64,000 nucleotides of DNA from Parvibaculaceae bacterium (lineage in GTDB: Bacteria > Pseudomonadota > Alphaproteobacteria > Parvibaculales > Parvibaculaceae). Positions 8,092-16,165 of this stretch are shown one piece after another. The translations under genes and the position numbers were made by a program. The notes under the pieces were generated by a model. The model was given only the letters and a program-made list of their open reading frames with translations, was not told the origin of the DNA and did no database searches. Each line of letters starts with the position of its first letter. The stretch's first letter is position 1. The stretch covers positions 124,001 to 188,000 of the forward strand of contig JAPWJY010000002.1 in assembly GCA_028283765.1 (NCBI GenBank), read 5' to 3'.

Positions 8092-8112
8092 GCGTCACAC
8101 CATGTGTAACGC
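8092..8112. promoter_or_regulatory. 21-base hyphenated palindrome upstream of nrdA
   Basis: The pattern is GCGT-N-ACAC-N3-GTGT-N-ACGC with all 16 arm positions complementary. Its centre is about 64 bases before the nrdA start, a typical operator position. It does not match the spacing of an NrdR box. The regulator is unknown. Confidence 0.45.
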
Positions 8113-8206
8113 TTTCCCTCCGCACGGCATGTGCGGAGTCTTCAAATCTCTGACTGATTGTCCAGAACCTGCGCGGCGCTGCGCCGACTTCTCAATCGAC
8201 ACAAAC

Positions 8207-8235
8207 CGTCCACATATAGTGCGTATATGGGGACG
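8207..8235. promoter_or_regulatory. 29-base inverted repeat in the nrdA/pip divergent region
   Basis: CGTCCACATATA and TATATGGGGACG pair at 11 of 12 positions around a 5-base centre (GTGCG). The arms contain ACATATAGTG, which partly resembles an NrdR half-site. No T tract follows on either strand, so an operator is more likely than a terminator. Confidence 0.45.
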
Positions 8236-8251
8236 CGAGGTCAATAGGTAG

Positions 8252-8350
8252 TGGAGGCCCTCTCCATAAAAAGGTTGCGCCCCGATCCCGGTCCACCATC
8301 GGGGTGATTGACGAAGGGGCGGCAAGGATGCCTCAATCACAGGGCGCAAC
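8252..8350. ncRNA. Candidate structured RNA element (three-way-junction-like) upstream of pip
   Basis: Four perfect helices nest without conflict: a hairpin TGGAG/CTCCA (8252-8256 with 8262-8266); a closing stem GTTGCGC/GCGCAAC (8274-8280 with 8344-8350); and, inside it, CCCGAT/ATCGGG (8281-8286 with 8298-8303) and GTGATTGA/TCAATCAC (8304-8311 with 8333-8340). The last is capped by GGCA/TGCC around an AGGA loop (8321-8332) with a 9-base bulge. No G-U pairs reveal the strand. On plus it would be a leader element of pip; on minus the closing stem is followed by CCTTTTTATGG, which could end a small RNA. I do not recognise a known riboswitch class. Confidence 0.4.
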
Positions 8351-8403
8351 GCCTGAAAAAACAAGGCCCGCGCCGGTTTCACCCATCAGCCCAGGGATGC
8401 TCC

Positions 8404-9378
8404 ATGTTCGACACCACGGCGCGGCGGTCGCTTTATCCCGATATCGAGCCCTATGCCAGCGGCACGCTGCAGGTCAGCCCGCTCCATACGATCTACTACG
8501 AGGAATCAGGCAACCCCAAAGGCAAGCCGGTGGTGATCGTCCATGGCGGGCCGGGCGGCGGCTCGAATCCCACCATGCGCCGCACCCATGATCCCAAGGC
8601 CTACCGAATCATCCTGTTCGACCAGCGCGGCTGCGGCCGCTCGACGCCGCACGCCGAGTTGCGCGAGAACACGACCTGGGACCTCGTCGCCGACATGGAG
8701 AAGCTGCGCGAACATCTGGGGATCGAGCGCTGGCAGCTCTGCGGCGGCTCATGGGGCTCGACGCTCTGCCTCGCCTATGCCGAAACCCACCCGGAACGGG
8801 TCACCGAGATCATTCTGCGCGGCATCTTCACCCTGCGCCCGCGCGAGCTTCAATGGTTCTATCAGGAGGGCGCGGACGCGCTTTTCCCCGACGCCTGGGA
8901 GAAATTCGTCGAGCCGATCCCGGAGGCGGAGCGCGGCAACCTGATCGAGGCCTATTACAAGCGCCTGACCGGAGACGACGAGACGGCGAAGATCGAGTGC
9001 GCCAAGGCCTGGAGCATCTGGGAGGGCACCACCCTCTCCCTCCATGCCGACGCCGGCCGGGTCGCCCGCTTCGCCGACGGCCACTTCGCCCTCGCCTTCG
9101 CCCGGATCGAATGCCACTATTTCATCAACAAGGGCTTTCTTGAGCCGCAGGACCAGCTTTTGCGCAACGCGGACCGGCTCAAGGGCATTCCCGGCATCAT
9201 CGCCCAGGGGCGCTACGACGTGGTGACGCCCATGTTCACCGCCTGGGCTCTGGCCAAGGCCTGGCCGGACGCCGATCTTGAAATCGTCAGCGACGCCGGG
9301 CACACCGCCACCGAACCCGGCATCATCGACGTCATGGTCCGCGCCGCCGACCGCTTCGCCACCGTGCCATCGAAATAA
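8404..9378 (+). CDS. pip: Prolyl aminopeptidase (proline iminopeptidase)
   Basis: This 324-aa cytoplasmic alpha/beta hydrolase removes N-terminal proline from peptides. The oxyanion HGGPGGG is at 47-53, the nucleophile elbow GGSWGS has Ser116, and the acid and base are D272 (GRYDVVTP) and H300 (DAGHTATEP). DQRGCGRS and the C-terminal layout are typical of peptidase family S33. The ATG at 8404 has AGGG about seven bases upstream and starts MFDTTARRSLYPDIEPY, which is the usual family N-terminus. The upstream leader holds an unusual set of inverted repeats. Confidence 0.94.
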   Translation: MFDTTARRSLYPDIEPYASGTLQVSPLHTIYYEESGNPKGKPVVIVHGGPGGGSNPTMRRTHDPKAYRIILFDQRGCGRSTPHAELRENTTWDLVADMEKLREHLGIERWQLCGGSWGSTLCLAYAETHPERVTEIILRGIFTLRPRELQWFYQEGADALFPDAWEKFVEPIPEAERGNLIEAYYKRLTGDDETAKIECAKAWSIWEGTTLSLHADAGRVARFADGHFALAFARIECHYFINKGFLEPQDQLLRNADRLKGIPGIIAQGRYDVVTPMFTAWALAKAWPDADLEIVSDAGHTATEPGIIDVMVRAADRFATVPSK

Positions 9379-9419
9379 CTGTTTCCCGGACAAGCCTCCC
9401 AGCCCCAGTCGAGTACCCC

Positions 9420-10145
9420 ATGCACATCCTCTATCTCGTCAATGACCCGACCTCCCCCGCCGGCACGCTGCGCGAGGAGGCCGAGCGGCTCGGCGCCGCC
9501 TCCACCATCCTCTATACGGCGCCGGGCATGATGGGGGAGCAGGTCGAGATCAGCGGCATCCCCGATTCGACCAGCGGCTATGACGGGCTGGTCGTGCTCG
9601 GCGGCGGCATGTCCACCTATGAAAACGACAAATATCCGTTCCTTGCCCGGATCCGCTCGCTGATCCGGCAGTTCCATGAGGAGGAAAAGCCGGTCATGGG
9701 CGTCTGCCTCGGCGGCCAGCTCATTTCGGAAAGCTTCGGCGGCACGGTGCGCAAGCTCGAAACCGGCGGCGAATGGGGCTTCCTGCCCCAGACATGGCTC
9801 GACGGCGCCCACACCGACCCGCTGATGCACGACGCTCCGCAGGGGCTGAAGATCATCCAGTGGCATGGCGACACCTTCACGTTCCCGGAAATCTCGGTGC
9901 CGCTCTCGACCCGGGAGAACTGCCCCGGCCAGGCCTTCCGCGTCGGGGAGAAAACCTACGGCTTCCAGTTCCATCTGGAAGTGACGCGGCCGATTCTGGA
10001 CCAGTGGATGATCGCCCGCTCGATCCTGTTCAAGCGCACGCTCGAAGACGTGAAGGCCGAGATCGAGCCGCAGGCCGCCGAGGCGCTCGCCCTCCAGCAG
10101 GCCTTCGCCCGGCGCACCATGCAGCGCTGGCTGGAGCTTGCCTGA
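9420..10145 (+). CDS. Class I glutamine amidotransferase-like protein
   Basis: The 241-aa protein is a stand-alone class I glutamine amidotransferase domain. The nucleophile is C96 in GVCLGGQ, and the His-x-Glu pair is H185/E187 in FQFHLEVT, so the triad looks intact. No synthetase domain is attached. Such proteins are often annotated as GMP-synthase-like amidotransferases or gamma-glutamyl hydrolases acting on small glutamyl compounds; the substrate here is unknown. It follows pip by 41 bp on the same strand and probably shares its transcript. It converges with recR. Confidence 0.85.
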   Translation: MHILYLVNDPTSPAGTLREEAERLGAASTILYTAPGMMGEQVEISGIPDSTSGYDGLVVLGGGMSTYENDKYPFLARIRSLIRQFHEEEKPVMGVCLGGQLISESFGGTVRKLETGGEWGFLPQTWLDGAHTDPLMHDAPQGLKIIQWHGDTFTFPEISVPLSTRENCPGQAFRVGEKTYGFQFHLEVTRPILDQWMIARSILFKRTLEDVKAEIEPQAAEALALQQAFARRTMQRWLELA

Positions 10146-10154
10146 ACCACAAGA

Positions 10155-10754
10155 TCAGAACGGACGCCGGGCCTTCATGGCGGCGCTCAGCGTGCCGTCG
10201 TCGAGATAATCGAGTTCGCCCCCGACCGGCACGCCATGGGCAAGCCGCGAGACGGTGACGCCGAGGCCTTCCAGCCGGTCGGTGATGTAATGGGCCGTGG
10301 TCTGGCCATCGACGGTCGCGTTCATGGCCAGCACGACCTCGCGGACCCCGGGCGTCGAGGCCCTTTCGATCAGGCCGCCGATATTGAGATCGGCGGGGCC
10401 GATGCCGTCGAGCGCCGACAGCACGCCGCCGAGCACATGATAGCGGCCCTTGTGCGCCCCCGCCCGCTCCAGCGCCCACAGGTCGCTGACCTCCTCGACC
10501 ACGCAGATCACCGCCGGATCGCGGCTCTGGTCGGCGCAGATGGAGCAGGGGGAGACCGTGTCGATATTCCCGCAGACCGGACAGATCCGCGCCTTGCCGG
10601 CGACTTCGGCCATGGCGGCGGCAAGAGGGGACAGCAGGGTTTCCCGCTTCTTGATGAGCGTCAGCACCGCCCGGCGCGCCGAGCGGGGACCAAGCCCCGG
10701 CACCTTCGACAGAAGCTGGATCAACCGCTCGATTTCGGGGCCGGTAACCGCCAT
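10155..10754 (-). CDS. recR: Recombination mediator protein RecR
   Basis: This 199-aa protein works with RecF/RecO to load RecA on single-stranded gaps. The N-terminal helix-hairpin-helix ([12 protein letters not shown]) is at about residues 17-28, the zinc finger cysteines are C58, C61, C70 and C73, and a Toprim domain follows ([13 protein letters not shown], then [15 protein letters not shown]). The C-terminal [15 protein letters not shown] segment is conserved. It is last in the ffs-dnaX-ybaB-recR group, an order common to many bacteria. Confidence 0.97.
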   Translation of the reverse strand: MAVTGPEIERLIQLLSKVPGLGPRSARRAVLTLIKKRETLLSPLAAAMAEVAGKARICPVCGNIDTVSPCSICADQSRDPAVICVVEEVSDLWALERAGAHKGRYHVLGGVLSALDGIGPADLNIGGLIERASTPGVREVVLAMNATVDGQTTAHYITDRLEGLGVTVSRLAHGVPVGGELDYLDDGTLSAAMKARRPF

Positions 10755-10851
10755 GACAGGAACCTCGGGCGCAGGGACGACAAGGCCCCATCAATCGCGG
10801 AGTTGGCGCGCCCGCGCAAGGCCGGAATGAACGCCGGCCCGGGATCGCCGT

Positions 10852-11175
10852 TCAGCCCGGCAAGCCAAGGCCTCCGAGCCCGCCAAAACCGCCGGTAACC
10901 CCTTCCATCTTTTTGGCAAGGTGCGCTTCAAGCTTCGCGCGCGCATCATTGAGGGCGGCGATGATGAGGTCTTCGAGAATCTCGCGCTCGCTCTCCTTCA
11001 TCAGGCTCGGATCGATATAAAGGCTCTTGACCGCATAACGGCCGCTGATCACCGCCTTGACGAGGCCCGCGCCCGCTTCGCCAGGCATTTCAAGCTGGTC
11101 GATCTCGGTCTGCATGTCGCGCAGCTTGCCTTCCAGATTCTTCGCCTGATTCATCAATTCGGCCAGATTCTTCAT
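10852..11175 (-). CDS. ybaB: YbaB/EbfC family nucleoid-associated protein
   Basis: This 107-aa DNA-binding protein forms dimers that coat and condense the chromosome. The N-terminal helix MKNLAELMNQAKNLEGKL, the central beta sheet and the helix SEREILEDLIIAALNDA are typical. The Gly-rich tail GGFGGLGGLGLPG is usual for the family. A strong ribosome binding site (TAGGAG) sits nine bases before the ATG, and the gene begins 16 bases after dnaX, so it is co-transcribed with dnaX and recR. Confidence 0.95.
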   Translation of the reverse strand: MKNLAELMNQAKNLEGKLRDMQTEIDQLEMPGEAGAGLVKAVISGRYAVKSLYIDPSLMKESEREILEDLIIAALNDARAKLEAHLAKKMEGVTGGFGGLGGLGLPG

Positions 11176-11191
11176 ATTTATTTTCTCCTAA

Positions 11192-13075
11192 TCAGTCTTC
11201 GTAAAACGGCGCATCGAAATCGTCGCCGACAGGACCCGGCATATCCTCCAGATCGCTTCCTTCCAGTATCGCAGGCGCGCCGGCCGGCGCGCCCGTCCGG
11301 ACCTCAATAATCTCGGCGCCGGGAAAAGCCGCCAGCGCCGCCAGCACCAGCGGGTCGGCGGCGGCCTCCTGCTTCATGCCTTGTGCGCGGCTCACCGCCT
11401 GCTCGCGCGCGGTCGGCGCGGCCTCGGCCTGCCGCGAGGCGATGGAGACGATCCAGCGCTCGCCCGTCCAGCTTTTGAGCTTCTGCGACAGATCGTTGGC
11501 AAGCGTGCCGTCGACCCCGGCCTCAAGCTGAATCTCGATCCGCCCCTGCTCGTAGCTGACCAGCCGCACGCCCGTCTCAAGCGCGTTCTTGAGCCGCACG
11601 TCGCGTTTCGCCCCGGCGAGCGCGATCACATCGTCGAACGTGGCGAGCCGGGGTCCCGCCACGGCCACCGCTTGCGGCATGGTCTCGACCTGCGCCCCGC
11701 CGCCGTTCGCCACCGCGCGCAAACCAGCCGCGCCGCCGCCGAACCGGGCGCGCGGACCGCCGCCGGGGCCACCCCCGCCCATCGTTCCGCCATTGGCCGG
11801 ACCAGCCGCGCCGCCGCCATTCGTCAGGCTCGCGATCAGCTCTTCCGGCCCCGGCATGTCCGCCAGATAGGCGAGCCGGACCAGCACCATTTCCGCCGCC
11901 GCGATGGGACGGGGCGCGGCCTGCACCTCCTCAAGCCCCTTCAGCAGCACCTGCCAGCTCCGCGACAGCGCGCGGATCGGCAGCTTTTCAGCCATTTCCC
12001 GGCCCCGGTTGCGCTCGGTTTCGGACATGGCCAGATCATCGGCCGCGGCCGCCACCAGCTTTAGTCGCATCAACCAGTGAGTGAGTTCCGCCAGATCGGA
12101 CAAAACCACCGCCGGATCGGCTCCGGCGTCATACTGGGCCCGCAATTCGGTCAGGGCGGCGGCGATGTCGCCCTTCATGATGAAATCGTAGAGATCGAAG
12201 ATGCGGGCGCGGTCGGCAAGACCGAGCATGTCGCGCACGTCGGTTTCCGCGATGGGCCCCCCGCCTCCCATCAGGGCCCCGTGGGCGATGGCCCGGTCGA
12301 GCAGGGACAGCGAGTCGCGGGCCGAGCCTTCCGCCGCGCGCCCGATCAGCTTGAGGGCGGCGTCCTCGACCGGCACATCCTCCTTGACCGAAATGCGCGA
12401 CAGCAGCCCCACCAGTTCGTCGAGCGTCAGCCGGCGCAGATCGAAGCGCTGGCAGCGCGACAGCACCGTCACCGGCACCTTGCGGATTTCCGTGGTGGCG
12501 AAAATGAACTTCACATGGGCCGGAGGCTCCTCCAGCGTCTTCAGAAGGCCGTTGAAGGCGGCCTTCGAGAGCATGTGCACCTCGTCGATGATATAGACCT
12601 TGTAGCGCGCCGAAACCGGGGCATAGCGAACGCTGTCAATGATCTCGCGGATATCGTCGATGCCGGTGCGGGACGCCGCGTCCATTTCCAGCACATCGAC
12701 ATGGCGGCTTTCCATGATCGCCGCGCAATGCGTGCCGAGCCCGTCCATATGGATCGTCGGGCCGGTCGCGCCGGGACCATCATAATTGAGGGCGCGGGCC
12801 AGAATGCGCGCCGTGGTCGTCTTGCCGACGCCGCGCACCCCGGTGAGCATGAAGGCGTGGGCGATCCGGTCCCGCTCGAACGCATTGGAAAGCGTGCGGA
12901 CCATGGCCTCCTGGCCTACCAGATCGTCGAAATTCGAGGGACGGTATTTGCGGGCGAGAACCTGATAGCCGCTGGCTTTCGCCGAGACGGGGGCCGCGAC
13001 AGGCGCAGGCCCGAGGCCGGGCAGATCAAACCCCGGCTCGTCGTCGGAAATGGCACTTTCGGGGCGCTCATCCAT
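11192..13075 (-). CDS. dnaX: DNA polymerase III subunits gamma/tau
   Basis: The protein is the clamp-loader ATPase of the replicase (627 aa from 13075; an alternative ATG at 13096 adds seven residues). It has Walker A GVRGVGKTT, the DEVHMLSKAAFNGLLKTLEEPP block and the arginine finger SRCQRFDLRR. The small zinc module that in E. coli has four cysteines keeps only one here (THCAAIMESRHVDVLEMDAASRTG). A Gly-rich linker in mid-protein precedes a tau-like C-terminal domain. It follows the 4.5S RNA gene and precedes ybaB-recR. Confidence 0.95.
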   Translation of the reverse strand: MDERPESAISDDEPGFDLPGLGPAPVAAPVSAKASGYQVLARKYRPSNFDDLVGQEAMVRTLSNAFERDRIAHAFMLTGVRGVGKTTTARILARALNYDGPGATGPTIHMDGLGTHCAAIMESRHVDVLEMDAASRTGIDDIREIIDSVRYAPVSARYKVYIIDEVHMLSKAAFNGLLKTLEEPPAHVKFIFATTEIRKVPVTVLSRCQRFDLRRLTLDELVGLLSRISVKEDVPVEDAALKLIGRAAEGSARDSLSLLDRAIAHGALMGGGGPIAETDVRDMLGLADRARIFDLYDFIMKGDIAAALTELRAQYDAGADPAVVLSDLAELTHWLMRLKLVAAAADDLAMSETERNRGREMAEKLPIRALSRSWQVLLKGLEEVQAAPRPIAAAEMVLVRLAYLADMPGPEELIASLTNGGGAAGPANGGTMGGGGPGGGPRARFGGGAAGLRAVANGGGAQVETMPQAVAVAGPRLATFDDVIALAGAKRDVRLKNALETGVRLVSYEQGRIEIQLEAGVDGTLANDLSQKLKSWTGERWIVSIASRQAEAAPTAREQAVSRAQGMKQEAAADPLVLAALAAFPGAEIIEVRTGAPAGAPAILEGSDLEDMPGPVGDDFDAPFYED

Positions 13076-13108
13076 CGAAACAGGCGTGATCCTCATGGAC
13101 TGGCATCA

Positions 13109-13210
13109 GGTGGGAGACTGGACAAGCGACCCAGGCGAAACTCGTTACGGCTGCTTCCTTCCGGACCTGACCGGGTTGGCGAGGGCACTGCCCGCCGCCA
13201 GCCTCCCGGG
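13109..13210 (-). ncRNA. ffs: Signal recognition particle RNA, small bacterial type (4.5S)
   Basis: The minus strand contains GGTCAGGTCCGGAAGGAAGC followed by AGCC, the universally conserved apical domain of SRP RNA that binds Ffh. Outer helices can be formed: GGGAGGCTGG near the 5' end pairs with CCAGTCTCCC near the 3' end with one G-U pair, giving a single hairpin of about 100 bases without an Alu domain. The ends are approximate to a few bases. Its place just upstream of dnaX is a conserved arrangement. Confidence 0.93.
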
Positions 13211-13213
13211 CCT

Positions 13214-13242
13214 TATATCGGCGGAATCGATCCCGGATGCAA
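13214..13242 (-). promoter_or_regulatory. Promoter of the SRP RNA gene
   Basis: On the minus strand TTGCAT (13242-13237) and GATATA (13219-13214) are 17 bp apart, and transcription starting about seven bases further would begin at the GGGAGG helix of the SRP RNA. The region also lies in the divergent leader of nudC. Confidence 0.55.
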
Positions 13243-13359
13243 GCAGGAGTCGGCAAGAAGCCCTTCTTGAGCCCGCTCCCGGGCTGTGCCACCTTGGGAT
13301 CATCGTCATTCAAGAAAATCGAAGCGGGAAGCTTCAAAGCGTCAGTCAGGAAGCATCTT

Positions 13360-14322
13360 ATGGGCCTGCCGTCCAAATTGCCCGAAAACCCCAATATTTT
13401 CGCCAACAATCCCCTCGACCGCGCCAGCTACCGCCGGGCCGACCCGGCCTGGATCGCCGAACAGCTGAAGCATCCCGACAGCCTGTTCGTGCCGGTCTGG
13501 CGCCTGAACCCCTTCGTTCTGCCGGAAGAAAGCCCCGGACAGGGCAAGGACGTCGGCTGGATGCGGGCAAGCCTGATCCCGGAAATCGCGGACCCGGACA
13601 CGACGCCCGTCTTCCTCGGCATCAACAAGCGCGGCAAATCGCTGTTCACGCTCGACATCAGCCATATCAAGGACCCGGAAAACACGCCCCACTTCAAGCA
13701 ACTGGGCAGTTTCGAGGAATTGCGCGGCCTTGCCATGTCCGGCGACATCACGCCCGGCGAACTTGCCATCCTCGCCCAGGCCAAAAGCATGATCGACTGG
13801 CACCGCCGCCACGGCTTCTGCGCCAATTGCGGGGCGAAGACCGAAGTCGCGGAAGCGGGCTACAAGCGGGTCTGCAACAGTTGCAAGGCCGAGCATTTTC
13901 CCCGCACCGACCCGGTCGTCATCATGCTCGCGACCTATGGGGACAGCTGCTTTCTCGGACGCCAGAAAATCTGGCCCAAGGGGATGCACTCGGCGCTCGC
14001 GGGCTTCGTCGAGACGGGCGAATCCATCGAGGAGGCGGTGGCGCGCGAACTTTATGAAGAGGCCGGGCTCAGCGTCCGGAATGTCCGCTATCATTCGACC
14101 CAGCCCTGGCCGTTTCCCTCATCCCTGATGATCGGCTGCATCGCCGAGGCGGCGTCGGAAGACTTCACCATCGACGGCATCGAGCTTTCGGCGGGACGCT
14201 GGTTCAGCCGCAGCGAACTCGCGCTGATCATGAGCGGCAAGGGCGATGGAACCGACTGGATTCCGCCGCCCTACGCCATTGCCCATCAACTGATCCGCAG
14301 CTTTGTCGAGCACGGGGCCTGA
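13360..14322 (+). CDS. nudC: NADH pyrophosphatase / RNA deNADding Nudix hydrolase
   Basis: This 320-aa enzyme cleaves NADH and, in characterised relatives, removes NAD caps from RNA. A zinc ribbon uses C154, C157, C172 and C175. The Nudix box GFVETGESIEEAVARELYEE starts at about residue 215, and the NudC signature QPWPFP follows at about 248-253. The ATG at 13360 is preceded by AGGAAG; a longer reading from 13237 would overlap the SRP RNA promoter and lacks support. It is convergent with grpE. Confidence 0.94.
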   Translation: MGLPSKLPENPNIFANNPLDRASYRRADPAWIAEQLKHPDSLFVPVWRLNPFVLPEESPGQGKDVGWMRASLIPEIADPDTTPVFLGINKRGKSLFTLDISHIKDPENTPHFKQLGSFEELRGLAMSGDITPGELAILAQAKSMIDWHRRHGFCANCGAKTEVAEAGYKRVCNSCKAEHFPRTDPVVIMLATYGDSCFLGRQKIWPKGMHSALAGFVETGESIEEAVARELYEEAGLSVRNVRYHSTQPWPFPSSLMIGCIAEAASEDFTIDGIELSAGRWFSRSELALIMSGKGDGTDWIPPPYAIAHQLIRSFVEHGA

Positions 14323-14331
14323 GAAGGCCCC
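14314..14331. terminator. Hairpin at the nudC stop between convergent nudC and grpE
   Basis: A perfect 7-bp stem GGGGCCT/AGGCCCC with loop GAGA spans the nudC stop codon. Neither strand has a clear T tract, so it may limit readthrough or protect 3' ends rather than terminate efficiently. Confidence 0.35.
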
Positions 14332-14343
14332 TTAGGCTCCCCC

Positions 14344-14937
14344 TTACGCGCCCTTGGCGACGCCGACGCGGGCGGCCCGCAGCAGCCGGTCGCCCATCAT
14401 GTAGCCGTCCTCGACGACATGGACGACCGTGCCCGCGGCATGTTCCGCGCCCGGCACCTCGAACATGGCTTCATGCAGGTTCGCATCGAACTTCTCACCC
14501 GGCAGGGGTCTGATGACGCGGATGCCATGGCGCTCGAAGGTCGAGAGCAGCGAGCGCTCGGTCACTTCCACGCCCTCGACGGCGGCGCGCACGGCGTCGG
14601 AGGCGGCGGCGCGCTCCTCGGCGCTGATGCTTTCGATCGCCCGGTGCAGATTGTCGGCAACCGTGAGCATGTCCCGGGCAAAGCCCGCCGCGGCATAGCG
14701 CGCGATGTCTGCGCGCTCGCGCTCCAGGCGGCGGCGGATGTTCTCGGCTTCCGCCATGGCGCGGAGCAGCTTGTCCTTCAATTCGGCGTTTTCGGCCTCC
14801 AGCGAGGGCTTCTGCGGCTCCGCGGGCGCTCCGGCCGGGGTTTCGGCGGCCGGATCGCCCTTGTTCTCGTCAATAACGGCTTCCGAAGCTGCCTCCGGGT
14901 TCGCCTGATCTTCCGGCTTCTGGGTCTCGTCGCTCAC
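14344..14937 (-). CDS. grpE: Nucleotide exchange factor GrpE
   Basis: This 197-aa co-chaperone releases ADP from DnaK. The first ~45 residues are acidic and disordered, followed by a long coiled coil (AENAELKDKLLRAMAEAENI) and the C-terminal beta domain with EKFDANLHEAMFEV and VVEDGYMMGDRLLRAARV. The start is GTG (14937-14935), eight bases after GGAG. It lies 145 bp downstream of hrcA, with a possible heat-shock promoter in between. dnaK is not in the window. Confidence 0.95.
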   Translation of the reverse strand: MSDETQKPEDQANPEAASEAVIDENKGDPAAETPAGAPAEPQKPSLEAENAELKDKLLRAMAEAENIRRRLERERADIARYAAAGFARDMLTVADNLHRAIESISAEERAAASDAVRAAVEGVEVTERSLLSTFERHGIRVIRPLPGEKFDANLHEAMFEVPGAEHAAGTVVHVVEDGYMMGDRLLRAARVGVAKGA

Positions 14938-15053
14938 TTGAATATCTCCACTTGAACCTCAAGGCTCCCCGGCATGCCGCGCGAGGCGCGCGTCCCGCAA
15001 ACCGCCGGATGAACCTGTGAAACAGAAGACTGACCATGTGCGATGCCGGGGCC

Positions 15054-15082
15054 GTCAAGTCAACCACCCACCCCCGACTATC
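15054..15082 (-). promoter_or_regulatory. Possible RpoH-type promoter before grpE
   Basis: On the minus strand CTTGAC (15059-15054) matches the -35 of alphaproteobacterial heat-shock promoters; a candidate -10 (CATGGT) lies about 15 bp further and is a poor match. Suggestive only because grpE is a classic RpoH target. Confidence 0.25.
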
Positions 15083-16165
15083 TTAACGTGCGTCCTTGTT
15101 GCCGCCCCTCTCCAGCAGGCGGCCCACGACCTTGGCGGTATAATCGACCATGGGGATGATCCGGGCGTAATTGATGCGCGTCGGCCCGATGACGCCCAGC
15201 ACACCCACCACCCGCTGGCGGGCGTCCATATAGGGGCTGATGATCAGGGATGACCCGGAAAGGGAAAAAAGCTTGTTTTCCGAGCCGATGAAGATGCGCA
15301 CCCCGTCCGCCGTGGCGGCAAGGCCGAGCAGCTGGATCAGGTCGCGCTTGTTCTCAAGCTCATCGAACAGCATCCGGATCCGCTCCAGATCGTCCATGGC
15401 GTGGACGTCCTCCAGAAGCCGCGAGCGGCCATGGACGATGAGGGATTTGGCCAGGGGATCGTCGCTGCTGACCTGCGCGCCCGCCCAGGTGGCAAGCCCG
15501 GCCTCGATCACCTTCTGGGTCAGATCGTTGAGTTCCGCCTTCCGCCCCTCGATTTCGCGGGCGATATAATCGCGCGATTCATCCAGCGTGCGGCCCCGCA
15601 GGCGGGCGTTGAGATAGTTGGTTGCCTCCGCCAGCGCCGAGGGGGTGAGCCCCGAAGGCAGCTCGATCATCCGGTTCTCGACGTCGCCGCCCTCCGTGAC
15701 GATGACGACGAGCGCCCTTCTGGCGTCCACCGGCACGAATTCGATATGTTTCAGCGCCGCCTCGAACTTGGGCGCGACGACGAAGCCCGCGGCGTGGGAG
15801 AGGCCCGAGAGCATCCGCGTCGCCTCGTCCAGCACATCCTCGACATTGCGGTTGGAGCCCAGCACCTGCCGCTCGATGGTCCGGCGCTCGTCGAGCGACA
15901 CGTCGCCGATTTCCAGCAATCCATCGACGAACAGGCGCAGGCCCACCTCCGTCGGCACCCGGCCCGCGCTGGTGTGCGGCGAAAACAGCAGGCCCAGCGC
16001 CTCCAGATCGGACATGACCGAGCGGATGGCGGCCGAAGACAGCGCCATGGGCAGGTGCTGGCTCAGATAGCGCGAGCCGACCGGCCCGCCGGTATCGAGA
16101 TAATTTTCAACGACATGGCGCAATATTTCGCGCGACCGGTCGTTGAGGTCCTTGAGCGCGACCAT
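15083..16165 (-). CDS. hrcA: Heat-inducible transcriptional repressor HrcA
   Basis: This 360-aa repressor binds CIRCE elements (TTAGCACTC-N9-GAGTGCTAA) and controls groESL or dnaK. The N-terminal winged helix contains ILRHVVENYLDTGGPVGSRYL and SAAIRSVMSDLEALGLL, followed by the strongly conserved SPHTSAGRVPTEVGLRLFVD. The C-terminal GAF-like domain ends VIGPTRINYARIIPMVDYTA. The ATG at 16165 has AGGAG six bases upstream. I saw no CIRCE element near it, so its target is probably elsewhere. hrcA followed by grpE is a common order. Confidence 0.96.
   Translation of the reverse strand: MVALKDLNDRSREILRHVVENYLDTGGPVGSRYLSQHLPMALSSAAIRSVMSDLEALGLLFSPHTSAGRVPTEVGLRLFVDGLLEIGDVSLDERRTIERQVLGSNRNVEDVLDEATRMLSGLSHAAGFVVAPKFEAALKHIEFVPVDARRALVVIVTEGGDVENRMIELPSGLTPSALAEATNYLNARLRGRTLDESRDYIAREIEGRKAELNDLTQKVIEAGLATWAGAQVSSDDPLAKSLIVHGRSRLLEDVHAMDDLERIRMLFDELENKRDLIQLLGLAATADGVRIFIGSENKLFSLSGSSLIISPYMDARQRVVGVLGVIGPTRINYARIIPMVDYTAKVVGRLLERGGNKDAR

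Larger units (their letters stand above)
8039..8403. other. 365-bp gene-free divergent region between nrdA and pip, rich in inverted repeats
   Basis: No coding sequence is convincing here. The stretch holds the nrdA leader and promoter (minus strand) and the pip leader (plus strand). It contains a 21-base palindrome (8092-8112), a 29-base inverted repeat (8207-8235) and a nested set of perfect helices (8252-8350), each listed separately. A plus-strand reading frame from 8308 runs in frame into pip but shows no ribosome binding site or recognisable extension. Confidence 0.7.

Noticed and set aside
8039-8403. Adenosylcobalamin riboswitch upstream of nrdA
   Set aside because: Such riboswitches occur upstream of some nrd genes, but no B12-box-like sequence is visible, and the enzyme is the oxygen-dependent class I type.
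8308-8403. N-terminal extension of pip in frame from 8308
   Set aside because: It lies across the structured element, has no ribosome binding site, and the family N-terminus begins at the ATG at 8404.
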